24,426 bases of DNA from contig DATJSJ010000123.1 of the NCBI GenBank assembly GCA_035504175.1, positions 1 through 24,426 on the forward strand, given 5' to 3'. Positions 1-8,047 of this stretch are shown here, one piece after another (the stretch's first letter is position 1; each line of letters starts with the position of its first letter). A program made the translations under genes and the position numbers. Below the pieces are notes generated by a model that saw only the letters and a program-made list of their open reading frames with translations, was not told the DNA's origin and searched no databases. The stretch comes from DATJSJ01 sp035504175 (GTDB lineage: Bacteria > Pseudomonadota > Alphaproteobacteria > Acetobacterales > Acetobacteraceae).

Positions 1-2008
1 CCGGCGGGGCCGGATCGTCGCCGGTCAGCGCATTGATCCCGATGCCGTCCTCGTGGTCGGCCGGGGGCCAGATGCTTTCGGCGACCAGCACGCCAGGCTG
101 CATGCCGTCGAACAGGCGGGCGTGCAGCAGCACCGTGCCGCGGGCATTGCCGAGCCGCACCCGGTCGCCCTCGCCGATGCCGAGGTGCCGCGCGTCGGCC
201 GGATGCAGCAGCACGGTCGGACGGCGCTCGCGGCGGCGGCTGCCCGACGTCTCGGTGAAGGTCGAGTTCAGGAATTGCCGCGCCGGGGCGGTGACCAGGC
301 GGAACGGGCACGCGGCGCTGGCGGCGTCGATCGCCGCCATGTGATCCGGCAGGCGCGGCATGGCCTGATGGTGCGGGCCGATCGCGGCCCAGTCGGGCGC
401 GAAGCGGAACCGTCCGTCCGGATGGCCGAAGCCGGTGAGGAAATGGCTCGCGGCGAAATCCGGCTGCGCGTCGATCCAGCGCCGCGCCAGCACGGTCGCC
501 GCATCCGGCCAGCCGGAACGGCGCAGCGTCGCGTCGACCAGCTCCATCGCCGTCATCGCGAAGCCCGGATGCCGGGCGCCGAGGCGCTCAGCCAGGCCCT
601 GCAGCACCTCGTGATTGGAGCGGCAGCCCGGCGGCGGCTCGACCAGCTTGCGGCCGACCTGCAGGTAGGGGTGGCCGCCGGCCTCGTAGAGATCGTCGTG
701 CTCGAGGAACATCGTCGCCGGCAGCACGAGGTCGGCGACGCGCGCGGTGTCGGTCAGGAACTGCTCGTGCACGCAGACGAACAGGTCGTCGCGCGCGAAG
801 CCGCGGCGCACGCGATTGGAATTGGGCGCGACCGCGATCGGATTGGTGTTCTGGATCAGCATCGCGGTGACCGGCGGGCCGTCGCCGAGCTCGCTGCGAT
901 CGCCGGTCAGCACCGCGCCGATGCGGCTCATGTCCATGAGGCGGATCGACGGATCGCACATATGCGCCCCGTCGATCAGCGCCTTGTCCCAGTGATAGAT
1001 GCTGCGGTTGGACCAGAACGCGCCGCCGCCGCGATGCTGCCAGGCGCCGGTCACGGCGGGCAGGCAGGTCACCGCGTGCAGATTGGCCGCGCCGTTGCGG
1101 CTCCGCGAGAAGCCGAAGCCGACGCGGATGTAGCTGCGCGGCGTCGAGGCGTAGAGCCGCGCGAAGGCCTCGATCTCGGCGACTGCGAGGCCGGTGATCG
1201 ACGCGGCCCAATCCGGCGTGCGGGTCGCGAGATGCTGCTCCAGCGCCTCCGGGCAATCCGTGTAGCGCGCCATGTAGGCGCGGTCGGCGAAACCGTCGCG
1301 GAAGGCGACATGCATCACGGCGCAGGCGAGCGCGCCGTCGGTGCCGGGTCGCGGCGCCAGGTGCCGATCGGCGACCTCGGCCGTGCCGGTGCGGTAGGGA
1401 TCGATCACCACGAACCGGGCGCCGCGCTGCTTCCGGGCGTGCGCGACCTGGGTCATGACATGGACCTGGGTCGCGACCGGATTGCCGCCCCACATCACGA
1501 TCAGGTCGGACTCCGCCATCTCGCGCGGATCGGTGCCGTGGCCGGCGCCGACGCCGGCCATCCAGCCGGACTCGGCGACGGCGGTGCAGATCGTTCGGCG
1601 CTGGCCGGAATAGCGCATCACGTGGCGCAGCCGGTTGATCCCGTCGCGCTGCACCAGCCCCATCGTGCCGGCGTAGTAATAGGGCCACACGGCTTCGCTG
1701 CCGTGGCGTGCCGTCGCCTCGGTGAAGGCACCGGCGACGCGGTCCAGCGCCTCGTCCCAGCCGATCGGGCGGAACTGGCCGGAGCCCTTGGGCCCGGTGC
1801 GCAGCAGCGGCTGGGTCAGCCGGTCGGGGTGGTTGATGCGCTCGGCGTAGCGCGCGACCTTGGCGCAGATCACCCCGGCCGTGTAGTCGTTCGCCTTCGC
1901 CCCGTGGATCGCGCCGATGCGGCCGCCCTCGAGCACCTGCACCTCCAGGGCGCAAGCGGAGGGGCAGTCATGGGGGCAGACCGAGGCCTGAATCGCGCTG
2001 TCCGGCAT
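1..2008 (-). CDS. Molybdopterin oxidoreductase of the DMSO reductase family (3' end cut by the window edge)
   Basis: About 669 residues are visible; the C-terminal end lies beyond base 1. The start is the ATG at 2006-2008. The N-terminus carries the [4Fe-4S] motif of this family: Cys11, Cys15, Cys19 and Cys48, with Lys50 just after the last Cys, where the family has an electron-relay Lys. Cys141 (context RRTICTAVAES) lies where the molybdenum ligand is expected and is a candidate ligand. The last visible 100 residues read like the molybdopterin-dinucleotide-binding domain (NSTFTET, LHPADAR, GDRVRLGNARG), so probably only a few tens of residues are missing. No signal peptide is seen, so a cytoplasmic enzyme is inferred. 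It follows the quinoprotein-relay genes on the same strand after 117 bp. Its substrate cannot be told from sequence; no partner subunit is seen in the window. Confidence 0.85.
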   Translation of the reverse strand, partial: MPDSAIQASVCPHDCPSACALEVQVLEGGRIGAIHGAKANDYTAGVICAKVARYAERINHPDRLTQPLLRTGPKGSGQFRPIGWDEALDRVAGAFTEATARHGSEAVWPYYYAGTMGLVQRDGINRLRHVMRYSGQRRTICTAVAESGWMAGVGAGHGTDPREMAESDLIVMWGGNPVATQVHVMTQVAHARKQRGARFVVIDPYRTGTAEVADRHLAPRPGTDGALACAVMHVAFRDGFADRAYMARYTDCPEALEQHLATRTPDWAASITGLAVAEIEAFARLYASTPRSYIRVGFGFSRSRNGAANLHAVTCLPAVTGAWQHRGGGAFWSNRSIYHWDKALIDGAHMCDPSIRLMDMSRIGAVLTGDRSELGDGPPVTAMLIQNTNPIAVAPNSNRVRRGFARDDLFVCVHEQFLTDTARVADLVLPATMFLEHDDLYEAGGHPYLQVGRKLVEPPPGCRSNHEVLQGLAERLGARHPGFAMTAMELVDATLRRSGWPDAATVLARRWIDAQPDFAASHFLTGFGHPDGRFRFAPDWAAIGPHHQAMPRLPDHMAAIDAASAACPFRLVTAPARQFLNSTFTETSGSRRRERRPTVLLHPADARHLGIGEGDRVRLGNARGTVLLHARLFDGMQPGVLVAESIWPPADHEDGIGINALTGDDPAPP

Positions 2009-2125
2009 CGCGGCAGGGTATGGGCAGAGCCCGGCCGCGCCAAGGGTCGGTATGGCAGCGGTTCGAACCCGCTCGACCGGGCGAAGCCGGGCCTGGCCGA
2101 GACGGCGCCGAGCCGCGGCTCGGGC

Positions 2126-2713
2126 TCAGGGCGGGTCGCTCGCGGTGACACCCGGGTTCGCCGGCGCGGCGCCACCGCCCAGCGACTCCGGCCGCGCGAT
2201 CTGCGTCGGCAGCCGCGCGGCCTGCCAGGCCTCGATGCCACCCGGATACCAGGCGACGTGCCGGTGGCCGAACAGCACTGCGCGCTTGGCGGCGTTCCAG
2301 CTCTCCCAGCAGCGCGGATGGCAATAGACGACCACCCATCGGTCCCGGTCGCCGCCGGTCAGCGCCGCCAGCCGCGCGCGATAGGCTTCGACCAGGCCGG
2401 CCGGGGGATCACCCTTACCCGCGCCGGGGAGCCAGACGCTACCGGGGATGTCGCGATGCGGCAGCGGCAGCCAGGGCATGTCCGGCGCCATGTGCGGCGG
2501 CCGCACCTGCGCCCTGGCGACGTCGATCAGCACGGGGTGATGCGTCGCGATCAGCCGGCGCAGCGCCGGCGTGTCCAGCACGACCGCGCCGGATAGCGTG
2601 GCCGGCACCGGCCCGTGCACCGGCCCACGCCAGATGCCCCGCGGTTCCGGCACATGCTCCGGCGCGGCGGCGAGCAGCAGCGGCGCTGCGAGGACGATGC
2701 GTCGAGTCGGCAA
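2126..2713 (-). CDS. PQQ-dependent-catabolism-associated CxxxCW protein (rhodanese-like, periplasmic)
   Basis: A 195-residue rhodanese-like protein. The N-terminus (RRIVLAAPLLLAAAPEHVPE) looks like a short signal peptide. The body has the rhodanese layout: VLIDVA near residue 62, then VVVYCHPRCWESWNAAKRA with Cys131, Cys135 and Trp136, then YPGGIEAW near 156-163. The Cys-x3-Cys-Trp-x2-Trp-Asn-Ala-Ala-Lys-Arg block is the hallmark of the family named for association with PQQ-dependent catabolism. The best start is TTG at 2711-2713: no ATG or GTG lies in frame nearby, and the gene begins 6 bp after the SoxYZ-like gene stops, so translation is probably coupled. The family sits with quinoprotein dehydrogenases and is thought to take part in a sulfur or thiol relay; its exact reaction is unknown. 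The family assignment is firm and the start less so. Confidence 0.85.
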   Translation of the reverse strand: MPTRRIVLAAPLLLAAAPEHVPEPRGIWRGPVHGPVPATLSGAVVLDTPALRRLIATHHPVLIDVARAQVRPPHMAPDMPWLPLPHRDIPGSVWLPGAGKGDPPAGLVEAYRARLAALTGGDRDRWVVVYCHPRCWESWNAAKRAVLFGHRHVAWYPGGIEAWQAARLPTQIARPESLGGGAAPANPGVTASDPP

Positions 2714-2719
2714 GGACCG

Positions 2720-3565
2720 TCAGGTGGCCGGCGGCGGCAGCGGGAAGCTGTGCCGGAACACCGTGTCCTTGCTGTCCTTCGCCACCACCTGCATCACGCC
2801 CTTTTCCGTCGGCAGGAAGCCGAAGCCGATCACCGGGTCGCTCGCCAGCGAGATGTCGGTGTCCATGTGGAACACCCGCCCGCCATCGTAGGCAACGTCG
2901 ATCGTCTGGATGTAGCGGGCCGGGGTGTAGAGGCGGGTAAGCTGGTTCATCTGCATGCCGTTGAAGTTCGGATGCCGGATCATCAGCGTCGCCTCGACCG
3001 GCCGGTCGGTGGCAAAGCCGCCGGCCAGGCGCAGCTTCATCCGGCCGAGATCGCGCAGTGCCGCCTCGTCATCCGGTCCGGCCGGCGCCGAGCAGCCGCC
3101 GGCCGCCTTCACGTAGCGCGCCACGGCATAGAGCGTGCCGTCGGCGGTCTCGGCGACGGCATGCATGTCGGTGTAGTCGTTGACCCGCACCCGCAGCCGC
3201 AGCGCGTGCGGATCGGCCTCCGGCCCGAAGGTGACATGCGCCGCCAGTGGCGAGGGATTGTTGTCGATGACCAGGTAGACGCCCTTGATCCCTTCCGTGC
3301 GGGTCAGCCGGATGGCGACCGGCACCAGGGAGGCGTCCAATGCCCGTCCCGGTGCGTCGAGCTGCACCAGCCCGCTTCCGTCCCGTACCGGCCGGTTGCC
3401 GAAGATCGCCTGGCGCAGGTCCTGCCAACGCGCCGCGCGGGCGGCCGCGTCGTCATCGGCGCGCACCGGCCCGACCGATCCCGCCAGCGCCGTCCCGGCC
3501 ATCGCCAGCATCAGGCCCCTGCGCCGCATCCCCGCGACTTCCTCCCTGGTGGGCGTCATTCCCAT
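2720..3565 (-). CDS. Quinoprotein dehydrogenase-associated SoxYZ-like carrier protein
   Basis: A 281-residue fusion in which a SoxY-like half is followed by a SoxZ-like half. The signal peptide covers about residues 13-36 (MRRRGLMLAMAGTALAG, ending VRA), so export is expected. The SoxY half ends in a Gly-Gly-Cys at residues 156-158 (VKAAGGCSAP). In SoxY the Cys of such a motif carries the covalently bound sulfur intermediate; here the motif lies inside the chain, as in this fused family. The SoxZ-like half (about 175-281) contains IRHPNFNGMQM. The start at 3565 is preceded by AGGGAG at a good distance; a second ATG at 3559 would overlap the upstream stop as ATGA. The gene overlaps the metallohydrolase gene by 10 bp, so co-translation is likely. 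The true cargo in quinoprotein systems is not established. Confidence 0.9.
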   Translation of the reverse strand: MGMTPTREEVAGMRRRGLMLAMAGTALAGSVGPVRADDDAAARAARWQDLRQAIFGNRPVRDGSGLVQLDAPGRALDASLVPVAIRLTRTEGIKGVYLVIDNNPSPLAAHVTFGPEADPHALRLRVRVNDYTDMHAVAETADGTLYAVARYVKAAGGCSAPAGPDDEAALRDLGRMKLRLAGGFATDRPVEATLMIRHPNFNGMQMNQLTRLYTPARYIQTIDVAYDGGRVFHMDTDISLASDPVIGFGFLPTEKGVMQVVAKDSKDTVFRHSFPLPPPAT

Positions 3566-4536
3566 TCGAGCTCCCTGTAGGCCTCGGTGACGTTACGCCC
3601 GTTGTACTCGTCGAACAGCACCCAGCGGTCACGCTCGTCCTGCGCCACGGTCTGGACAGCCTTGTCGATCCCGGCATCGGCGGCGACCGCCCGGCGCGTG
3701 CCGTCGCGCAGGGCGACGAGGTAGTGGCGCAGATCGGTCGCGGCCGGCACCCAGTCCACCACGACCGGCCCGTGGCCGGGCACCGCCCGGGCAGCGCCGA
3801 CCGCCTGCAGCCGGTCGAGTTCGCGCAACCAGCCGAGCAGGCTGCCGTCGAGCGACGGCGCCCGGTGCACGAACAGCAGGTCCGCCGGCAGCAGCAGCCC
3901 GCTCGCCTGGTCGAGCATGGAGAGGTCGCTTGTCGTGTGCGCCGCGCCGTGCGCAGTGAAGCGGATCACCCGTTCGCCGAGATCGATTTCGGCGTGATCC
4001 GCGACGGTCAGGGTTGGCATGACCACGGGGCCGGTGCGCTCGGGACCGAGCAGTTCGGCCAGGTGCTGGCGGTAATAGGCGCCGCGCTCGGCCAGCGCCT
4101 GCGGCAGCCGGGCGTGGCCCATGAAGACGGGGTTGTCCGGGCGGAAGGCGCCGGCGCCGAAGCCGTGATCCGGGTGCACGTGGCTGATCACCACGTAGCG
4201 GATCGGCTTGTCGGTCGCGGCGCGGATTGCGGCGCGCAGCCGCTCGCCATCGGCGAGGCTGCCGCCGCTGTCGGTGACCAGCACCGCGTCGCGGCCGACG
4301 ATGAAGCCGATATTGGCGATCGCGTCGAGATTGGCGGCCGTCGCGTCCTCGTCGACGCCGCGACGCATGTAGACCCCCGGCGCCACCTGCGTCACCGCCA
4401 GCGGCCCGGTCGCCGTGGCGCTGCGCGCGGCGCCCGGCAGACAGCACAGGCAGAACCCGCCCGCGAGCACCGCGCGCCGGCCGGGCCCAGGGCCCGCGCG
4501 GCCGCCATCCCGGCCGGCTGCGGCACCGGGCTTCAT
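3556..4536 (-). CDS. Quinoprotein relay system zinc metallohydrolase (metallo-beta-lactamase fold)
   Basis: A 326-residue exported metallo-beta-lactamase-fold hydrolase. The signal region has twin arginines (GRRAVLAGGFCLCCLPGAARS, Arg20-Arg21), which suggests Tat export. The metal ligands are easy to read: HxHxDH at residues 119-124 (HVHPDH), His200 (AAHTTSD), Asp219 (PADLLF) and His255 (PGHGPV). The reading frame stays open upstream to 4614, but the ATG at 4534-4536 places the signal peptide correctly and is preferred. The downstream overlap with the SoxYZ-like carrier and the CxxxCW protein after that identify it as the SoxH-like hydrolase of the quinoprotein relay system. By analogy with SoxH it may act on the thiol adduct held by the carrier, but its substrate is unknown. 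I cannot separate relay types 1 and 2 by eye. Confidence 0.87.
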   Translation of the reverse strand: MKPGAAAGRDGGRAGPGPGRRAVLAGGFCLCCLPGAARSATATGPLAVTQVAPGVYMRRGVDEDATAANLDAIANIGFIVGRDAVLVTDSGGSLADGERLRAAIRAATDKPIRYVVISHVHPDHGFGAGAFRPDNPVFMGHARLPQALAERGAYYRQHLAELLGPERTGPVVMPTLTVADHAEIDLGERVIRFTAHGAAHTTSDLSMLDQASGLLLPADLLFVHRAPSLDGSLLGWLRELDRLQAVGAARAVPGHGPVVVDWVPAATDLRHYLVALRDGTRRAVAADAGIDKAVQTVAQDERDRWVLFDEYNGRNVTEAYRELEWE

Positions 4537-4631
4537 CCCATCAGGACGCACACCATCCGCTGTCAATCGCCCTCCCAGGCGGCACGGAACGCCGCGCGAT
4601 GCAGCCTGCCGCATCGGCCGCGCTCGCCCGA

Positions 4632-4660
4632 ACCGTCCGGTTGCAGGGATGGCGTGTCAA
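4632..4660 (-). promoter_or_regulatory. Candidate sigma-70 promoter for the quinoprotein-relay operon
   Basis: Read on the minus strand there is an exact TTGACA (complement of 4655-4660). After a 17-base spacer comes GACGGT, a poor -10 box. It lies about 100 bp upstream of the metallohydrolase start. The -35 match is exact but the -10 is weak, so this is a suggestion only. Confidence 0.3.
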
Positions 4661-4792
4661 CCCGAACGCCCGCGGCGCACCCGAAGTCCCGCCGGCCAAG
4701 TGCATGGCAGTCGGACCGCGGCGCCGGCAGGCGAACCGGATGACCGCCGTCCCGACCACATCTCCCGCCACATCCGATCCCGCGCCAGGCTT

Positions 4793-4868
4793 CGTCGGCC
4801 CGGCCGGGGTCAAGCCTCGCGCAGCGACCGCCGAAGGCGGCTTGGGCTTGACCCCGGCTGGGCCGACG
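4793..4868. repeat. 24-bp near-perfect inverted repeat with a nested hairpin
   Basis: The left arm, 4793-4816, begins CGTCGGCCCGG and ends GGGTCAAGCC. The right arm, 4845-4868, is its reverse complement with one mismatch. The 28-nt spacer contains a second small hairpin, CCGCC-GAA-GGCGG, at 4828-4840. As RNA the whole would be a very stable cruciform-like structure in either direction. It lies in a divergent intergenic region with no T-run on either side, so it does not look like an intrinsic terminator. It could be a dispersed palindromic repeat, a small mobile-repeat relic or a regulatory structure in a leader transcript. Confidence 0.8.
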
Positions 4869-5013
4869 CAAGCACAATCGGAGACCGGAGGGGACAGACG
4901 TCCTCTGCAACGATACTCAGACCGCCCCCAATGGCGCTGCAGCCGTACCCCGCCGCCGAATCAGGCCCGCCCGTGCCATGAACCGACCTCACCGCAACCG
5001 TGGAGGAACGCCG

Positions 5014-5544
5014 ATGCCGATCTATGCCCTCGATGGCCAGGACCCGGAACTGCCGGAGGACGGCTCGGCCTGGATCGCGCCCGACGCGCATGTGATCGGT
5101 CGGGTGCGGCTCGGTCGCGGCGTCGGCATCTGGTTCGGCGCGGTGCTGCGCGGCGACAACGAGTGGATCGAGATCGGCGCCGGCAGCAACATCCAGGAAG
5201 GGGCGATGCTGCACACCGACATGGGCCATCCGCTCAGCGTCGGGCCGGACGTCACGGTCGGGCATCACGCGATCCTGCATGGCTGCACCGTGGAGGAGGG
5301 CGCGCTGATCGGCATGGGCGCCACCGTGCTCAACGATGCGCGGATCGGCCGCGGCTGCCTGGTCGGCGCGAATGCGCTGGTGACGGAGGGCAGGGTTTTC
5401 CCGCCGGGCTCGCTGATCGTGGGGGCGCCGGCAAAGGCGGTGCGGGAGCTCGACGCCGCCGCGATCGAGGGGTTGCGGCAGTCGGCCCGCGCCTATGTCG
5501 CGAATGCGCGCCGTTTCATGGCCGGGCTGCGCCGGATCGATTGA
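5014..5544 (+). CDS. Gamma-class carbonic anhydrase family protein (left-handed beta helix)
   Basis: A 176-residue hexapeptide-repeat protein of the YrdA/PaaY/gamma-carbonic-anhydrase family. The start ATG at 5014 follows GGAGG at 5002-5006 and gives the usual N-terminus (MPIYALDG); an upstream ATG at 4978 lacks such a site. The isoleucine-patch repeats run from about residue 27 to 140. The metal-ligand histidines are at the expected places: His67 (AMLHTD), and His84 and His89 (VGHHAILHGC). RGDN at residues 47-50 is also conserved in the family. The family forms trimers with zinc or iron at subunit interfaces; some members hydrate CO2 and others have no proven activity. It converges with tyrS, leaving only 7 bp between the stops, so no separate terminator fits there. 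Confidence 0.9.
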   Translation: MPIYALDGQDPELPEDGSAWIAPDAHVIGRVRLGRGVGIWFGAVLRGDNEWIEIGAGSNIQEGAMLHTDMGHPLSVGPDVTVGHHAILHGCTVEEGALIGMGATVLNDARIGRGCLVGANALVTEGRVFPPGSLIVGAPAKAVRELDAAAIEGLRQSARAYVANARRFMAGLRRID

Positions 5545-5551
5545 GGGCCGG

Positions 5552-6796
5552 CTATTCCGGCCGCACCAGCACGTGCTGCTTGCGCCCGGCGGAGAGCTTC
5601 ACCGCGCCGTCGCGCAGATCCGCCGCCGAGACCGTCTGCGTCTCGTCGGTCAGCGGCACGTCGTTCACCCGCGCGCCGCCGCCGCGGATCAGCCGCCGCG
5701 CCTCGCCATTGCTGGCGGCAAGCCCCGCCTCCACGAGCAGGCGGAAGGCCGGAATGCCGGCGGCGAGCGCGGTCGCGCGCACGGCATGCGTCGGCAGGGA
5801 GGCGGCCGCCTCGCCCTTCTCGAAGGCGCGCCGCGCGGTCTCCGCGGCCTGCTCCGCCGCCATGCGGCCATGCGCGAGCGCCGTCGCCTCGGTCGCCAGC
5901 AGCTTCTTCGCCTCGTTGATCTCGGCATCGCGCAGGGCAGCCAGCCGCGCGACCTCGTCCAGCGGCAGGTCGGTGAACAGGCGCAGGAAGCGGCCGACAT
6001 CCGCATCCTCGGTGTTGCGCCAGAACTGCCAGTACTCGTAGGCCGAGACCCGGTCGCCGGTCAGCCACACCGCGCCCTGCGCGGTCTTGCCCATCTTCGC
6101 GCCCGACGCGGTGGCGATCAGCGGCGTGGTGAGGCCGAACACCTGCTTGCCTTCGGTGCGCCGCACCAGGTCCACGCCGGAGACGATGTTGCCCCACTGA
6201 TCCGAGCCGCCCATCTGCAGCGTGACGCCGTGGCGGCGGTAGAGCTCGCGGAAATCGTAGCTCTGCAGGATCATGTAGTTGAATTCGAGGAAGGTGAGCG
6301 GCTGCTCGCGCTCGAGCCGCAGCCGCACCGACTCGAAACCGAGCATGCGGTTGATGGTGAAATGCGTGCCGACATCGCGCAGCAGCGGGATGTAGCCGAG
6401 CGCGTCGAGCCAGTCGGCGTTGTTCGCCCGCATCGCATCCGCGGCACCGTCGCCGAATCGCAGGAACGGCGCGAACACCCGCGCGATGCCGTCCATGTTG
6501 GCGGCGATCTGGGCGTCGCTCAAAAGCTGCCGGCTCTCGTCCTTGCCGGACGGATCGCCGATCCGCGTCGTGCCGCCGCCGAGCAGCACCACCGGCTTGT
6601 GGCCGTGGCGCTGGAGCAGCCGCAGGATCATGATCTGCACGAGCGAGCCGACGTGCAGGCTGTCGGCGGTGCAGTCGAAGCCGATATAGGCGGCGAGCCG
6701 CTTCGATCGCAGCGCCGCATCGAGCGCGTCGGCATCGGTGCACTGGAAAACGAAGCCGCGCTCGGTCGCCTCGTGCAGGAAATCGCTGATCGGCAT
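5552..6796 (-). CDS. tyrS: Tyrosyl-tRNA synthetase
   Basis: A 414-residue class I aminoacyl-tRNA synthetase that charges tRNA-Tyr with tyrosine in the cytoplasm. The signature equivalent to HIGH is HVGS at residues 48-51 (FDCTADSLHVGS); the KMSKS equivalent is KMGKT at 234-238. The tyrosine-site region includes QMGGSDQWGN at 194-203. The C-terminal part, about 345-414, is an S4-like RNA-binding domain (GLAASNGEARRLIRGGG). The start at 6796 (MPISDFLHEA) fits the family length; the frame stays open far upstream only because of the high GC content. It is transcribed divergently from anmK with 87 bp between the starts. Confidence 0.97.
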   Translation of the reverse strand: MPISDFLHEATERGFVFQCTDADALDAALRSKRLAAYIGFDCTADSLHVGSLVQIMILRLLQRHGHKPVVLLGGGTTRIGDPSGKDESRQLLSDAQIAANMDGIARVFAPFLRFGDGAADAMRANNADWLDALGYIPLLRDVGTHFTINRMLGFESVRLRLEREQPLTFLEFNYMILQSYDFRELYRRHGVTLQMGGSDQWGNIVSGVDLVRRTEGKQVFGLTTPLIATASGAKMGKTAQGAVWLTGDRVSAYEYWQFWRNTEDADVGRFLRLFTDLPLDEVARLAALRDAEINEAKKLLATEATALAHGRMAAEQAAETARRAFEKGEAAASLPTHAVRATALAAGIPAFRLLVEAGLAASNGEARRLIRGGGARVNDVPLTDETQTVSAADLRDGAVKLSAGRKQHVLVRPE

Positions 6797-6883
6797 CGCT
6801 CGCTCATCCGCCCAGTATCTGCCCCCGGATCGGCCCTGGCCGCGGGAGGTGCGCGGCGCTAGCACAGGCGCCGGGGGTTTGGA

Positions 6884-7990
6884 ATGCTGCGCACGATCGG
6901 GTTGATGAGCGGCACCTCGCTCGACGGGGTCGACGCCGCCTGGCTGGAGACAGACGGGGAGAGCATCGCGCGCTTCGGCCCGGCGCTGACGCTGCCCTAT
7001 GACGACGCGCTGCGCCGGGCGCTGCGCCGCCTGCTTGATCGCGCCCCGTCGCTCGGCCCCGACGACGCCGAGCTCGTGGCGATCGAGCGCGACCTGACGC
7101 TGCGTCATGTCGAGGCGGTGCGGGCGATCGGCGGCCCCGCCGACCTGATCGGCCTGCACGGCCAGACGATCCTGCATCGCCCGCACGAGCGCCGCACCTG
7201 GCAGATCGGCGACGCGGCGCTGCTGGCGCGCGAGACCGGCCTGCCGGTCGCCTGCGACTTTCGCCTGGCCGACGTCGCTGGCGGCGGCGAGGGCGCGCCG
7301 CTGGTGCCGGTGTTCCATCGGGCGCTGGCCGCGGCCCTGCTGAAGCCGCTGGCGCTGCTGAATATCGGTGGCGTCGCCAACCTGACCTGGATCGGCGCGG
7401 ACGGGCGGATAACCGCCTGCGACACCGGCCCGGGCAACGCGGCGCTGGACGACTGGGCGCGGCGGCACACCAGCGCGGCGATGGACCGCGACGGCGCGCT
7501 CGCCGCCGCCGGCCGGGTCGACGAGAGCCTGCTCGGACGGCTGCTGGCGCATCCGTATTTCGCCCGGCCGGCGCCGAAATCGCTGGACCGGCTGGATTTC
7601 GCCGACCCGCTCGCCGGCGCCAATGCGATCTCGGCCGCGGACGGCGCCGCGACCCTCGCCGCCCTCACCGCGGCGGCGGTTGCCGCGACGCCCTTGCCGG
7701 CACCGCCGCTTCGCTGGCTCGTTTGCGGCGGCGGGCGGCACAATCCGGCGATCATGACGGCGCTGCGGGCGCGGCTCGCGGCGCCGGTCGATCCTGTGGA
7801 GGCGGTGGGCTGGGACGGCGACGCGCTGGAGGCGCAGTGTTTCGGCTTCCTCGCGGCGCGCGTCGCCGCCGGGCTGCCGCTCAGCCTGCCGGAGACGACC
7901 GGCGTCCCCCGCCCGATGGCCGGGGGACGCATCGTTCGGCCGGTGGCGCGTGATACGCTGCCGGCAGCGAGCACGGGGACGTTGCCATGA
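6884..7990 (+). CDS. anmK: Anhydro-N-acetylmuramic acid kinase
   Basis: A 368-residue sugar kinase of the usual length. It converts 1,6-anhydro-N-acetylmuramic acid from recycled cell wall, with ATP and water, to MurNAc-6-phosphate. The diagnostic N-terminal motif GLMSGTSLDGVD lies at residues 6-17. Further family blocks are GLHGQTILHRP, CDFRLADVAGGGEGAPLVP, LLNIGGVANLTW and CDTGPGNAALDDW. The C-terminal VCGGGRHNPAIM completes the ATP-binding fold. ATG 6884 is the only sensible start. Divergent from tyrS and followed after 57 bp by the KirBac gene. MurQ is not nearby, so the rest of the recycling route would be elsewhere. Confidence 0.97.
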   Translation: MLRTIGLMSGTSLDGVDAAWLETDGESIARFGPALTLPYDDALRRALRRLLDRAPSLGPDDAELVAIERDLTLRHVEAVRAIGGPADLIGLHGQTILHRPHERRTWQIGDAALLARETGLPVACDFRLADVAGGGEGAPLVPVFHRALAAALLKPLALLNIGGVANLTWIGADGRITACDTGPGNAALDDWARRHTSAAMDRDGALAAAGRVDESLLGRLLAHPYFARPAPKSLDRLDFADPLAGANAISAADGAATLAALTAAAVAATPLPAPPLRWLVCGGGRHNPAIMTALRARLAAPVDPVEAVGWDGDALEAQCFGFLAARVAAGLPLSLPETTGVPRPMAGGRIVRPVARDTLPAASTGTLP

Positions 7991-8047
7991 CACCGACCGC
8001 CCCGACGCTGCGGAGGCCGGACCGGCGCGAAATCGAGGGGATCCGGC

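Larger units (their letters stand above)
4537..5013. other. Divergent intergenic region without a convincing gene
   Basis: This is 477 bp between the metallohydrolase (leftward) and the gamma-carbonic anhydrase (rightward). Open frames here are short, Arg- and Pro-rich, and resemble no family I recognise. The region contains the candidate leftward promoter and the long inverted repeat at 4793-4868. Promoters for both flanking genes must lie here unless transcription comes from further away. Confidence 0.6.

Noticed and set aside
2057..2073. A tRNA T-arm-like motif (AGCGG-TTCGAAC-CCGCT)
   Set aside because: The five-bp stem and loop look right, but no matching acceptor, D or anticodon arms can be folded upstream and the 3' side does not pair, so it is not a tRNA gene. 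I also see no reason to call it an attachment site.
53..2596. An open frame of 847 codons on the plus strand
   Set aside because: It lies opposite the molybdopterin oxidoreductase and CxxxCW genes, is rich in Arg, Ala and His and has no recognisable domain. It is an antisense shadow caused by the high GC content.
4599..4977. Short open frames in the divergent region before the carbonic anhydrase
   Set aside because: They overlap each other on both strands, are Arg/Pro-rich, and are interrupted by the large inverted repeat. No ribosome site or family resemblance was seen.
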